This document shows positions 34,601-47,437 of a stretch of DNA of 64,000 nucleotides, one piece after another. The translations under genes and the position numbers were made by a program. Source of the stretch: Amaranthus tricolor (taxonomy: Eukaryota; Streptophyta; Magnoliopsida; Caryophyllales; Amaranthaceae); NCBI RefSeq assembly GCF_026212465.1, contig NC_080048.1, positions 35,665,971-35,729,970 of the forward strand, read 5' to 3'. The notes beneath the pieces were generated by a model. That model made no database searches. It was not told the origin of the DNA and worked only from the letters and a program-made list of their open reading frames with translations. Within the stretch, counting starts at the first letter, position 1; the number at the start of each line of letters is the position of its first letter.

Positions 34601-35158
34601 TCTTTATTTATGCGCCGGTCGTATGGATTCATCTCAAGATAAGACGATCTCATACAAAATCAACTGTTCATGTTTAACATGTTATTTTAAGTGTTAAAAT
34701 TCAAACTTTGAATATTTAAATACTCACCTTAGTTGTCTCATTTAATGTTAAAAAAAAGCTACTTTTGTAGTAATTGGGCTCATTGTATAAACGCCTCATC
34801 ACCGTCAAAAAAAAAAGAGCAAGTATTGTATGAGATCGTCGTACTGTGGGACATGTCCATACAAAGTAAATCATTAGTAAAAAAATAATAAACTCTGAAT
34901 TTACACTTGTACAGGGAGTAATTTTTAAAAATAGTTTAAACTAACCCAATTAAAATCGTCTCATGATGAGACGGCCTTAATAAATAATTATTAGTGAAAA
35001 AAGTTTTATAGAATAGTTGCTAAAATGTTAATGGGTTGCTTGAATAGATTGAAACGGCCCATAAAACCCCAAAATTTCCTTATGACATGTTTATGCAAGC
35101 CCTAAGACATTGAAGCCACAATCAATATTTATTTCATTTTCAATAAGAATATAATGGG

Positions 35159-35687
35159 AAAATTTGAAATACATAAGATTATTTATTAAAAAAAACACAC
35201 ATAATAAGACATATATGAATTTATTTTCATTTATCAGCTCATAATTCCTAAACCTGAGGGTAAGAGGCTGTTCGTACTTACTAACTGCGAACAAGTATTG
35301 TGATCCAAAAAAAAAAATTAAAGGGGTTGTTCGCAGTTAGTAAGTGCGAACAGACTGTTGACTTTTTTTTTTTTACCAAAAGCCTATTCCCACTTACTAA
35401 CTGGGAATAGAGGAAACCTGGTCAAACAGGGTCAACTCTCTGTTCGTAATTACTAATTGTGAACAGATGATTGACCCCGTTTGACTCGATCTCTTCTGTC
35501 CACAGTTAGTATGTAGGAACAGAGCTTTTGACTTTTTTTAACCAGTCTCTCTTTGTTCGCAGTTACTAACTATGAACTGAATCGAACCTGAGTTCTGGGG
35601 GTGGAGGCACTTATAAATGAAAATAAGTTCATCCGTGTCTTATTATATGCTTTTTTTTGATAAAGAATCTTATGTATTTCAAATTTT
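35159..35687. mobile_element. Fold-back element with six 27-bp palindromic modules
   Basis: The arms pair over about 150 bp (AAAATTTGAAATACATAAG outside). Inside, six modules start at 35268, 35327, 35384, 35440, 35496 and 35553, so the spacing is 56-59 bp. Each is a diverged version of CTGTTCGCAGTTAGTAA plus its complement. The spacers are T-rich and contain TTGACTTTTTT or GGTCAAACAGGGTCAAC. The modules match those of 5564-5873, but the termini do not. No ORF. Confidence 0.75.
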
Positions 35688-36539
35688 AGATATATTGGTA
35701 TATTCATTGAACGTACTTGCATTTGTTGTATTACTTTGAAATTAGATGTACTTTTATTTAATTGAACCTAAATATATGTCAATAGTCTGAATTTTCGTGT
35801 AAATGCATGAGATATTTTTATTTAATTACTATTCACATCTTATAAATAAACCAATTTGATTTGATTATTATGATGTATATTTGTTGTATATTGTCATTGA
35901 ATATTATTTTGGAAATTAAAATTTCTTTTAATTTGTTTTGGGAATTTTTGTAGGAAAAAAATTTATTTCATTTAATTTTTCCATAATTTAAACGTTTTTA
36001 GTTGACATTATTAACTTGGTGTAGATTCACCTTAGGCTATTGGATTTAAGCCCAATTGTAAATGTACCTGCACGTAGAGGCTAAATCCAATTAGTATACA
36101 AGCTAATATTAATGACACTCAAGCTAATAGAATAAACGAAATACTAACTATACAACACTTAGAAGTTAGATGGTTGAACAATACTTCTACATCAAGAAAT
36201 AACTATGATGGATTCCAACAAAAAATAATAACATAAAATCATAAATTAACAAAATTGAAAAAACGAATAAAAGCCGTCAAGTTTGACTTTTACTATTGTT
36301 TTTCCTAGTCGAATTTTTTCAAACAATAAAATCTCTAAATTAGTATCTACTAATTTTCGATCTAAGTCTATTAATATTGAGCACACTACTGCATACTGTT
36401 CCAGCCCATGCAAATCAGCAAGAATCTTCGCTGTAGAATTGGTTACAACAATATTATGCTGCTCCTCTAGTAATAAGACAGCTGTCCTAGTTGTTATTGG
36501 TACTAACATCTTGTAGAATGTAATAGCTTTTTCCGTGAG

Positions 36540-36572
<33 letters not shown>

Positions 36573-37131
36573 ATGTCCAATTCGGATATGAAAGAAATAC
36601 ACAAAATTCAGTGAGTAGCAATGTTTTCTTACAAATTCCTTCATTGTATAGTTTTATTGAAATGAAGTGAGCAATATACAATACTAAACGTCTTCAACTC
36701 AAGAGTGTTGAACGGGGTATATAATTATGATTCATGTATCATTAAATGTTGAATTTCATATTTTTAGCTGAATTGAAATAGGCTTACACTAGTAGACATT
36801 AATAATTTTACAGAAGGTCATGGAGCAATCGTCTTATATTGAGACCAATAGTCCGATTGGTCTAATTATAGTTTATTCAAATACACAATTGTGATAGTTA
36901 ATCAATTTAACGTCAAAATTAATCAATTTTATGTCAAAAATTAAAAGTTTTTATACTAAGTGATCATCACTTTAATGTCATACCTCTAAAATTTTTTAAA
37001 AAAATTAATTTGAAGATATTATTTTTTAATTTTTGACTTTTAGGCCGACAATATTATACCATCTCAAAACGCAGTCTCTCCGAAGTTTTTGGGATAAAGA
37101 ATTTACTCGCGTATTGCAATATAGGAAAAAA
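35688..37131. other. AT-rich spacer with a short (TA)n run
   Basis: (TA)n at 36541-36570. A minus-strand frame at 36509-36246 of 87 codons has ordinary amino-acid composition, but I cannot tie it to any family. Nothing else is recognisable. Confidence 0.35.
37126..37131 (-). terminator. Pol III terminator of tRNA-Glu
   Basis: A run of six T on the minus strand begins immediately after the discriminator base of the tRNA. Confidence 0.85.
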
Positions 37132-37203
37132 TTCCGTTGCCGGGAATCGAACCCGGGTCTCCTGGGTGAAAGCCAGACATCCTAACCGCTGGACGACAAC
37201 GGA
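37132..37203 (-). tRNA. tRNA-Glu (anticodon UUC)
   Basis: 72 nt. Acceptor stem TCCGTTG pairs with CAACGGA, with discriminator A. The anticodon loop reads CTTTCAC (UUC). The T arm contains GGGTTCGATTCCC (B box), and the D-arm region GTCCAGCGGTTAGGA is the A box. All stems pair. No intron. A T6 terminator follows. It looks functional and nuclear in type. Confidence 0.97.
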
Positions 37204-38642
37204 TTTGTTGACGACTTATTTTTCTATTAAAATTCAATCTGTTCTTGCCTTCTCCCTCTTATAATTTAGACGAATTTAAGGATTTTTGTTTTCCAAGACC
37301 TAAACAAATTTTGGTAATAACATAGCGGTTGGTAACAAAGTACTCCATTAATAACTATTTTTAAGTGTTTATTTTGAGTTCTATACGCCAAAAAAATTTT
37401 GTAAGCATGTGAATATTTCATTTAGACTCTAGTAAGCTTAATTAAATCGTGAGAATTCTTAATTTCTTTTGATTCGAAAATTTATAATTTGAATTGATGT
37501 CTATTTATCGATTTCAGTATTAGAATTGTGTTTAGATAATATTTTAAGAAAATAAAATAAAAGAGAACATTATTAAGTTCTTTCTATATTTTTTCAATGT
37601 TAAAAATATTTATTCAATACAAAATATAAATCAAATAACTTTTTCCTTTAGTTTTCTTTCCTCCATTTACCATCCATCCCTTGTTGATACTCAAATGATA
37701 GTCCCTTTTTTCTTTATTTTCTCCTATTAAAATATAACAGTCAAAATAAAAAGAAAATATCATAGCAAAAATCTTTAGTTTCCAAAAGTTAAAATGAAAA
37801 ACTCGATAACATACATCTAAAAATTGTAGACATTAGCTTTAAGCAAAAATTATTATATACTACTATCTAGTGTTAAAAACAATCTAATATTTCATATATT
37901 CAAATAATTTTATTTTTTGATTATTATTACTTAATAATTCAACTTTTGCTATGTATTTATCTCCATCAAACTGAGTGATATGAATCACCATAGCACACCC
38001 TTGAACCACCAAATCTCCAACCGTCCCTTCCATACCTGATATGTTGGAGCAAATATATATTAAAGATCATGGAAGGTTCTCAGCTTGTTAGAAAAAATTA
38101 TAATTTTTAAAATCACACAGTGTCTTCAAAAAATTTATTAGTTTTTGTTCCGTCCCTATTAAAAATTTAATTAATTAGAAAATAATTAATATGTGAAATT
38201 ATTTATACCGAATGAGTGAAATATTAAATTATTTTCAACCATTTTTATATAGTTATAAACTTATAATTATAATGGTGTACACTAGTTGTGAGATATTTTA
38301 TTACTACCCCTGGGATACACATTAAGTTTATAGCACATGCATGTTACTACTAACTTATTGCATGCTGTCCAGTCGATCTTCCTTCTCTAATTAAGTCGCA
38401 ATCAAGTATACCAAATTTCCAACTCCTCCTAAATGGAGACTATGCCAATATTAAAGTTTAGTCACCCCAATAATTGCTAGTAGGTGAACATAATACTCGG
38501 CTATACGGCATATATTATCATATATCTCCCTCTTTTTACATTTTTGTGATCTTCCTTTTATGATATATTGATATTATTTTTCTTATTGAATAAGCAAAAT
38601 TAAAAAATATATATAAATTTTGAATATACCATCTACCCCATG
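37204..38642. other. AT-rich spacer
   Basis: No gene or element end is recognised. Confidence 0.35.
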
Positions 38643-39246
38643 TGTTGTGAGACATCGAAAGCAAGATCAATGAACAATAATAAAACAATAAAGAAATTCA
38701 ACCAAAAACAATAAGAAAATAACACAAGAGATTTAACGTGGTTCACTATCAATGTGATAGCTACGTCCACCAGAACCAAGATCAAATAATTTCACTATGA
38801 TCAAAGAATTTACAAGATGAATCAAACTCACAAATAACAATGGCTCTCTCTCATCAATTTGTGAATAATAAATCCCTAGCACTAATAGGAGGAGATATAT
38901 ATACTAAAGCCTAACTAAAGAATATTTGGGTTCCAAGAAATTCAAATAACCGTCAAAAAAATCCACGAGAAAATAAGCAAAATGTATAACCGTTAAAAGC
39001 AACGAGTCGTCTCCAGTGAGCAACGACTCGTGGCAAAAAGCGACGAGTCGTCCCCAAAAATCCACGACTCATGACAAAGTTTATGACCTAAAAATGCGAC
39101 TTCTAAGAGGAAGCCACGACTCGTCGCTTTCTCTACTCCAGAAGTGACGACTCGTCACTAAGTCTCTGACCCATATCTTGACTCTTTCGACTTCAATTCA
39201 GCTACAACCAAAATCAAGACTCGATTCAAGTCATCAATCATCAACA
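38643..39246 (-). repeat. Probable solo Copia LTR
   Basis: On the minus strand it starts TGTTGATGATTGATGAC and ends CTCACAACA (about 604 bp). It contains GTGAACCACGTTAAATCTC and GGTGGACGTAGC, phrases typical of plant Copia LTR R/U5 regions. A set of GACGAGTCGT/ACGACTCGT words lies at 39000-39150. No internal region or partner LTR is nearby, and the target duplication is not clear. Confidence 0.6.
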
Positions 39247-40907
39247 CCGAAAATGTTTGCTTGTGTTGTGTAAATATTTTGTGTGATTTATACCCAAAAC
39301 TATAATTAACAAAGCCTAATAGACAAGACTTTTAAAAACTTTAATACTTATGTAGTCCTAGTATGGAAACTGCGACATATATCAATGTTACAATAAAAAA
39401 ATTTCTGCTTTTTTAATTTTTAATTAAACAATGTTTATACTATATGCTAAATGAAAAACAATTTGTAGCACGTGTTAATACTATAACAACAATTTTTCGC
39501 TCTTTTTCTTTTCTAATCACAAAATGTTTATCAGACTATGATAACATATTATTCTGAATAGTTGTTAACTTATGATAAAGGATTTTTCTATATAGAATTG
39601 ATTTATTAAATATTATAAACTTTTTCTACATTTTTATTAATTTTCAACCTTAAAGATACACACTATCTATTAATTATTGGACAACACATTAATAATTGAG
39701 GTAAATAAATATTTTTATTGACTTATCATTCGTTAATTAACAAAAATATATCATGGTTAAGAATTAAATCAATTAAAAAAGTAATGAAACACTCTTTTGT
39801 AGATAATAGATCACTTACATGACTACATTGAACAAATTATATAAAAAGAATTAATAGTTAATTTTGGAAATTTTTTTGTAATAAAATTTTCATTGATTAA
39901 TATATTGGTAATAATAATTATCTTTTAGGTATTTTGTGTTAGTTAATTATAAAAATATTATAAAAGTTTTTATATTATTTTTGTATAAATATTTAATTTA
40001 AATTATTTATTGAGTGATCTTATGACTTTATATTTTTAAAATATAATAATACTTTCTTTAAACTAAAGATTTAATTTTACATCATAATTTTATAAGGATC
40101 TCTTCATAGAGAATCCTTTTTAAAATTTATTTTCAGCAGAATATAATAATACTACCGTTGTCGCTTTATATTTTTCAATACAATAATATCCTGATACCAT
40201 TTTCCTTCTCTCTTCGACTCTCTTATTTATTTTTGCATTTTATTACCCGCCTTTTTTATCTGATTTACATGAGTGTCAGATGGGTATTCCACATATCACC
40301 CGTCAAGGAGTGTTTGTTAATAATGTTGCATGTCAATCATCACTAATCGATAATTCTTCCCTATATCAAACGCAAGACAATTCAGACATCATCTAACACG
40401 CAAATTCTTCTCCAACTATTTCACCGGTAAAAATTTTAATCCAAACTGTATAAATTTAACTAAATCTCCACCTAAAACAAGAATATAACAAATAAAACAA
40501 TTCTTTCAAGCACTATCTTTTACTACATTTTATCATTAGACTCATCATTTATTGATTACTTCAAACCTAATCAAAATTTCAATAATAAAAATCCAATTAA
40601 TTACTTCCTATCCATCTATTAGAAATACTAGTTTTACACTTCTTTTATTACATTATAGGAAAGGAGGTGCTTTATTGCTACAAAATTAGTTAAGAAGATT
40701 TGAGCATAAATAATAATGAAAACTAATAAAGCTTTGAATGCAAAACCTCAACCACTAAAGTATCACCTTATTTCACTCATTCAATGCACTCCTTAATCCT
40801 CACACACCATACCTTAATAAATGCAGCCAGTAACACAACACCCTCAATTCACTACATTACAAACACCACATTTTTTAGTAATTATTACTCCAAAAAAAAA
40901 AGTAAAA
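39247..40907. other. AT-rich upstream region of the GDSL gene
   Basis: No gene is visible. The last 150 bases are probably the leader of the GDSL gene. An in-frame upstream ATG at 40821 would add 29 residues in front of the signal peptide and is less likely to be used. Confidence 0.4.
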
Positions 40908-43900
40908 ATGGGGATGAAATTTGAAGGTATAATTTGGGGTATTATTTTGTTATTTTCCCTTTTTGTAGTATTGAGCAATGCTCAAGGGTTAGTTCCTGCT
41001 ATCTTTACATTTGGTGATTCTTCAGTTGATGTGGGTAACAATGATTATATTGCCACAATTTTCAAGGCTGATTATCCTCCTTATGGTAGAGATTTTATCA
41101 ATCATAAGCCTACTGGCAGGTTTTGTAATGGCAAATTAGCAACTGATATTACTGGTATGTGCTTCTTTACTAGCTGCCCTCATCATTTCTTTTCTCTCTT
41201 TGTGCTATTCTTATGTTTTGTGCATATGCCCAAACATATAGTGGAAAATTAGAGAAGTATGTACACATTGTGCTATACAACTCTATGCCTCATTTACATA
41301 CTTTTCACACCAAAGTTAAAAAGTTGAGTATTGGCTGATGTAATGGGATATATAAATTATTAATTAAAAAAGAAAATATAAAAAGTAAACGTGATAGTTG
41401 TGTCTAAAAATATAAATAAAGCAAATTTATTAAGATAAACTAAAATAAAAAATAGGGTAAAATGAGTTTTTAGTTTAGTTTTTTTTTTTTAAATTGAAAT
41501 AAGACAAGAGAATTAATCCTTATAGACAAGGAGTAGAGGATTGAGTGTAGGGCATCGTGAATTAATCCTAAGAGTTAAAGGAAAAATCTTTAATAATTAG
41601 ATGATTTGTAACTTCTTAAAATTGGGTATGATCATCTAATATAATGACTATATAGCTTGAGATCTGATTGTAAACTACCTTTATATTTTGCAATATTTGA
41701 AAACGAATTTGGATAGTTTCTTAGCTAGTTTTGGTACTATGTTGTATATTTTCTATCCTACTCATGTTGTATCATTTAGATGAAAAAATTTTCAAATTAT
41801 AATTTAAAGGGAAATACTACATGGTAGCATCCAGTTTTCATGAAATGTCAGTGGTAGCACTTTTGTAAGATTTTTCTACATGATAGCATCCAGTTTATGC
41901 ACTATCTAACTACCGTAGCATTTTCCATTAAATTCTTGTTAGTTTCCGTTTAATTCATCATTTTGAAAAATTTTTCCACATGGTAGCATGCAGTTTTTGC
42001 TCTCAAATATTTAATTCACCATTTTAACGTTTAATTCACCGGTTAATTTATCAACGCTCTTAAATGTTGTAACGATTAAGTAAATATATATTAGTGCTTG
42101 AAATGCACATTTTGAACTTATGAAATACATCTTTTGAGCTTATAAAATGTACCTTTTGAATTATATATTAGTGTTTGTAATGCATCTTTTGAACTTTATG
42201 ACGCGAATAGTTTGAATGAAAATATAATTGTTACAACATTTAAGGACGTTGATAAATTAATCGGTGAATAAAACGTTAAAATGGTGAATTAAACATTTGA
42301 GAGCAAAAAATGGATGCTACCATGTGGAAAAATCGTACAAAATAATGAATTAAACAGAAATTAACAAGAATTTAACGAAAAATGCTATTGCAATTAGATA
42401 GTGCATAAACTGGATGCTATCATGTGGAAAAATCTAACAAAAGTGCTATTACTGATATTTGATGAAAACTAGATGCTACCATGTGGAATTTTCATAATTT
42501 AAAATATAGCTAGTTCAATAGGATATAAGAATATACTATATAACCACTTCATAATACTAAAATGTTTTATATAGATACACATAATTAATCACACATGTCA
42601 ATTCATATTTTCAACTTTTATTATTAACATAAAATTTAATTTATTGAAATTATAAATTAAGACGATCTAATAAAATTCTACATTATTGTAATTTTTTCAT
42701 AATAGTTTGCTAACAAGTCAAAGCATATGACTTCTATACAGTGTAAAAGTAAATTCATAATCATCAAAAAAAAAAAGTAATAATTACTTTTGGAAAATGA
42801 TATATAAGGGTTATATATGAAAAAATCTTGTATTTTATTTATGTAATTTAATATTATTTTTGCTTTGAAAATATAAAAATTTAATTATACTTTATTAGTT
42901 TATTATTTATTTTTTCTTGAAATGTTAAAATAATTATACTTCCTCCTATTCAGTACACGTGTCCTATTTTCATTTTGAGTCAAGTAATCTCAAAAGTCAA
43001 ATGTCTCATTTTTTTTTTTTACCATAATTAGACTTTTTTCCTAGACATCATTATCATCATCATATCTAGTGTATCTCCCTCATAGAAAACTATGATCAGG
43101 GTCTGGGGAGGGAAAAATGATGGCAGCTCATACCCATAGAGAAGAGTGCGGTCAAAGAATCCCTCGCTCGAGAAAGGTCTTCAAAGAGAAATAAATCTGC
43201 AACTTACAAATAGAACTTTCTCTCCTACACATGTGTTAAACCTCACTATAAACTCTCTCTCCTACATATGTAGTCCGATCTCATTTGACTATCTAAAATC
43301 TGGTTAAAAGCCAAATGGGACACATGTGATGAACAGGAAGGATTACAAAATATTAATTGTTTTTAGTTTCTATATTGGATTCTATTGAAAAATTAAAATT
43401 ATTGATAATAAAAAGAATTTGTTAATATTTATGTACATCCCTTAGGGCTGTACATAAATATTAAGAAATTCTTTTATTATCAACAATTCTAATTATTTAA
43501 GGGAATCTAATTTAAAATTTTTAAAATAAATTAAATATCATTACTCAATACTTTTTTAACAAATATTATAACAAAATACACCCTAAAGTAAAGTCAAGAT
43601 CGTTTACTCTTGGATTTGTCTACGTCTTTTAAGATAGAGTCAAAGCTAGTCAACTTTCATCAACTTAATTAATTACCTCATTAAGATATGTTGTTTTCCA
43701 AGTGTATTAAATTAAAGCATGATTATATATGGTAGAGCAACATAATCTTACTCAGGCCTTTTTTAAGATGATAAATCCATGACAACAGTAGCTTTTAAAA
43801 ACTCATCACCCCTTTTTAAGATTTTAGGGGCCTTAGGGCACGCAAACATAACAAAAAATATCATTATTATAATATCGAAAATTATTTTAAATAGAGAGTA

Positions 43901-46900
43901 CTTGATAAGAAATAAAAAACATATTGAAATATAAAAATATTATTTTTCATTGATTAGTATATAATTATTATAAAATAACATCATATTCAGTCATACAAAA
44001 TAATTTTTCTTAGTATTATAGACGTATAGTTCATCACAATAGTATATACATATATCTATTAAAATTTATTTTTTTCATATATATATATATATATGGGAGT
44101 ATAAAATACAAATTTCTATAAGTTTTTGTGTTGGGGTCATGGGCGCACATCCCTCTCGCCCCATCCCGGATGCGGCCCTAATCTTACGTATAATTTGACT
44201 AATTGTTCTAATTTTGTAGCTGATACTCTGGGCTTCACAACTTACCCAGCAGCATATTTAAGTCCACAAGCATCAGGAAAGAACCTTCTTATTGGTGCTA
44301 ATTTTGCGTCGGCTGGTTCAGGTTATGATGACAAAACAGCACTTCTCAGTGTATGTTTTTAGTCCATACTATAATAGTGTATATTTCTTATATTTTCTTG
44401 TTTTTTAATTAATCATTTGATTTTACTTTTTAGATTGAAATGTGCATAATATTTTGAAATATTTGCTATATGTACAATTTTCAAACAGATCTCAATATCT
44501 ATTAATATGTCTCATAATATAAAAATTCTAAAAGGGAAATATATTAGAAATCTATAAATGGATATTAATATAAAAAAGGGAATATATATTGTGAGGGAAA
44601 ATATTAATATTGTTAGAGCAAGCGTCAAATCACCCTTAAGTGAAGGATCTTCGGAGTGTTGTGTTAAGGGTGCAACGAAGAACAAGGGTTGGTATTGCGA
44701 GGGAGCAGCAGTCACAAGGTCAGAGAGCCTAGATAAAAGCCGCTCGACTAGTCGAGCGGAGTTGGCTCGGTCGAGCGAATCAACTGAAGTTGAATAGAAA
44801 GATCAGTAGGCACTGGATTGGCGCTCGGTCGAGCGGATCAACTGAAGTTGAATAGAAAGATCAGTAGGCACTGGATTGGCGCTCGGTCGAGCGACTTATC
44901 AGACACCAAAATATCGCGTAATCTGTTTTGTTGTGGATTTTCCTTGGGCTTCAAGGGTTTGGTCCTAGGGCATCTAATATGTGCTAGGCTATATAAGAGA
45001 GCTGTAGAACATCACTAGAAGTAAGAGGAGAGACAAATACATTAGAGAAGCTAGGGCATTGGCCATTATAGTGTTTTCTTTTTATTAATGTCATTTGTGG
45101 AATTTCACCATTAAAGGTGAAACCTTTATGGGTTAAGGGTGAGCTCTTAACTATTGTAACTTGAGTCATTAGTGTAATTGAGATTATATTAATGATATGA
45201 TACTTTATTTTGAGGGGAGGTATCATTAGATACCTCATAAACACGTTGTTGTTGTTTGTTGTGTATCTTGTTTACTGCTCTGTTTTTTCACTCATCTTCT
45301 ACATCGTTTTCTACCATTGCTTGGTCCGAGTTGTTCTCTTTCAATTTGTATCAGATCTTGGTGTGTTTCCTTAGGGTGTTGAGTGAGGGAAGGCTTGGAG
45401 ATAGGTAGAAGAGAGATGGTGGAAGTCGAGAAGTGTTTGGATGGTTTGTTGAAACCTTAGGAGAGAGAAAAACAATAGGTGTGCAAGAGATGGAGAGATT
45501 GTTAATAGAGTTCTCAAGAGAGAAGGAGAGCTTATTAACAATGGTGGTAGAGTAAAAGCTAATGATAAAGTCTTTGTTGTTGAGAGTTGAAAAACTAGAG
45601 GGAGCTACTAAAAAAGTACATTAAATCTCTCTCCTAATATAAAATATATTAAATCCTACCACATAAGATTGATTTGTTAACTTCATAAATTACCATTATC
45701 CAGACATCCTCATTCATTTTCAACATTAAGTACATTTAATATAGTCACTGACAAATTTGAAGGCTATGTTTGACTTCTATTAATATGGTTTGGATGCAGA
45801 AAGCAATTTCATTGTCACAACAGCTAGAATTTTACAAAGAGTACCAAGGAAAGCTGGCAAAGGTAGCAGGCAGTAGCAAAGCAAAGTCAATCATAAAAGA
45901 TGGTCTCTATCTAGTTTCTTTTGGAAGTAGTGATTGGATTCAAAATTATTATGTCAACCCTTGGGTCAACAAATTATACTCCCCTGATGAATATGCTTCC
46001 TACCTTGTTGGCATTTTCTCAAGTTTCATTCAGGTAATAAACCAACTTTTCTTAATTCAATCTATGATATGTAGATGGGTTTAGTGTTAGGGTTAGGGTT
46101 TAGGTTTAGGGTTAAAATTATGTGATTCGACCTGAATGTTATAGACTTTGGTACTTTATTGGTTGTAATTCGAAAAATAAATATTGAGACTATAATTTGC
46201 AAAATTCCTAAACTATTAGAATATATATCGTGTTAGAATATATAATATATCGTGGAGCCTCAACCATCAGCTTAAGCTTTTGGTTGAGCTAATTACTTGA
46301 TATGATATCAAAATCCAGTGTAACAAGAAGTCATGGGTTCAACTATGTTTAATGTTGGCATTTACAGGAATTGTATGGATTAGGAGCAAGGAAAATTGGT
46401 GTAACTTCACTTCCTCCAATAGGTTGTGTACCAGCAACCATAACCCTCTTTGGGTTCCATCAGGAAGGTTGTGTGTCAAATTTCAACTCGGACGCACAAA
46501 ATTTCAATAAGAAGCTCACCTCAACAGCTTCTAAACTATCTAAGCAGCATTCTGATCTTAATCTTGTTGTTTTCGACATTTATCAGCCCTTTTACGATTT
46601 AATTCAAAATCCTTCCAAGTCTGGTAAATCACTATGACCACCTTACTTGAATAACAACTATAAGCTCTATGATAATATTTTCTTACATTTACGTAAACTT
46701 TTCTAGGATTTGCGGAGGCTAGAAGAGGATGCTGTGGAACAGGACTAGTTGAGACAACATCTTTTCTTTGTAATCCAAAGTCGATTGGAACGTGCAGAAA
46801 TGCTAGCCAGTACGTGTTTTGGGATAGTGTACATCCTTCTGAAGCGGCTAATCAGGTTCTCGCGGATACCCTCATTACCCAAGGCATCGCCCTCATCGGT

Positions 46901-46903
46901 TAA
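40908..46903 (+). CDS. GDSL esterase/lipase, five exons, secreted
   Basis: Exons 40908-41154, 44220-44350, 45800-46033, 46368-46623 and 46707-46903 all have GT-AG borders and join in phase to 354 codons, the usual size for the family. A signal peptide comes first (hydrophobic GIILLFSLFVVLS, cut after NAQ). Then follow Block I FTFGDSSVDVGNND with the nucleophile Ser, Block II around GANFASAGSGYDD, Block III region LVSFGSSDWIQNYY, and Block V FWDSVHPSEAAN with the catalytic Asp and His. Such enzymes hydrolyse ester bonds in the cell wall or apoplast; the substrate is unknown. One deviation: block III usually has GxND and here reads GSSD, so the Asn of the oxyanion hole may be replaced. Introns 1 and 2 are long and hold a Mutator-like MITE, a Stowaway and a Copia LTR; intron 3 holds a TRIM fragment. 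The start at 40908 is chosen because the signal peptide follows it directly. Confidence 0.93.
41809..42493. mobile_element. Mutator-like MITE, long TIRs, 10-bp target duplication
   Basis: The arms of about 300 bp pair end to end: GGGAAATACTACATGGTAGC on the left against GAAAATTCCACATGGTAGC reversed on the right. Both continue into TTTAATTCACCATTTTAACG. The flanks ATAATTTAAA (41799-41808 and 42494-42503) are an exact 10-bp duplication. 685 bp, no ORF. It lies in intron 1 of the GDSL gene. Confidence 0.9.
42939..43343. mobile_element. Stowaway-like MITE with an inner insertion
   Basis: The ends CTTCCTCCTATTCAGTACAC and, reversed, CCTTCCTGTTCATCACATG pair and are flanked by TA. The middle (about 43047-43190) contains ATCAGGGTCTGGGGAGGG, a phrase I associate with a short interspersed element found in many dicots. 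It lies in intron 1 of the GDSL gene. Confidence 0.65.
44611..45343 (+). mobile_element. Copia-type LTR in GDSL intron 2
   Basis: Starts TGTTAGAGCAAGCG and ends TCTCTTTCA, followed after two bases by the PBS-like TTTGTATCAGATC (two changes from the initiator-Met PBS). A TATA-like GCTATATAAGAG is near 44988. Internal sequence continues only to about 45640, without a gag domain, so the element is truncated. It is in the same orientation as the gene. Confidence 0.6.
44768..44883. repeat. 58-bp tandem duplication in the LTR
   Basis: Units 44768-44825 and 44826-44883 are the same but for one base, each starting CGGTCGAGCG. A third copy begins at 44884 and stops after 10 bp. The CTCGGTCGAGCG word, with CTCGACTAGTCGAGC at about 44742, makes this a small palindrome-rich patch. 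Confidence 0.9.
46231..46348 (+). mobile_element. TRIM fragment in GDSL intron 3
   Basis: TGTTAGAATATATAATATATC through CTTTTGGTTGAGCTAATTAC matches the left repeat of the TRIM at 26279, followed by a decayed PBS (TGATATCAAAATCC). The right half is missing. Confidence 0.65.
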
Positions 46904-47437
46904 ATGTGTTGTTTTACCCGTCTTCGTTGTTACCACAATGCTTATAAGTATTTTATCTTGTTTTGTCCCATAGGAAAGGTTATTCTTGAACTGTGTTAGA
47001 CTTGTCTTGTTCTATGGACAAGATCAGAGTGTAATACAATATACTCCTATAAAACTTATTATATCGTTGCAGTCGATATATGAAGTATTAAAATATGTCG
47101 TTTTCTTCTCCTCCACAAACTTGTCGACAAGGTAGATCAATGTCAATTTTCCATTATGGAATATTGAACGGAACTACCAAAAACATAATCCGCACAATGA
47201 ATACTATAAACCAAGTTGAAAGCGGATCATATGGCATCCGATTAAAAGAGATTGAATATTTCCAACTACCGAACCAAACAACTTTATTTCCACTGCTGTT
47301 ATTTTTGTACATCATCAAATAGAAACTAATAGGCAGAGCCTTTACAGTACTTATGGATGCCACATTATTCAAGTTTTACAGAACTACAATGTGTTTATTC
47401 TTGTGAACCAACAAAAAATTTTACTACAATATACATG

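Noticed and set aside
35268..35579. Regularly spaced repeats resembling a CRISPR array
   Set aside because: Repeats are palindromic and diverged, spacers are related T-rich sequence, and the genome is a plant; it is a fold-back element.
36246..36509. 87-codon minus-strand frame between transposons
   Set aside because: Amino-acid composition is ordinary, but I see no family motif, splice context or promoter; kept only as a note.
47095..47322. 75-codon plus-strand frame between the GDSL and PABP genes
   Set aside because: Lies in the probable 3' UTR of the PABP gene on the other strand; no homology recognised.
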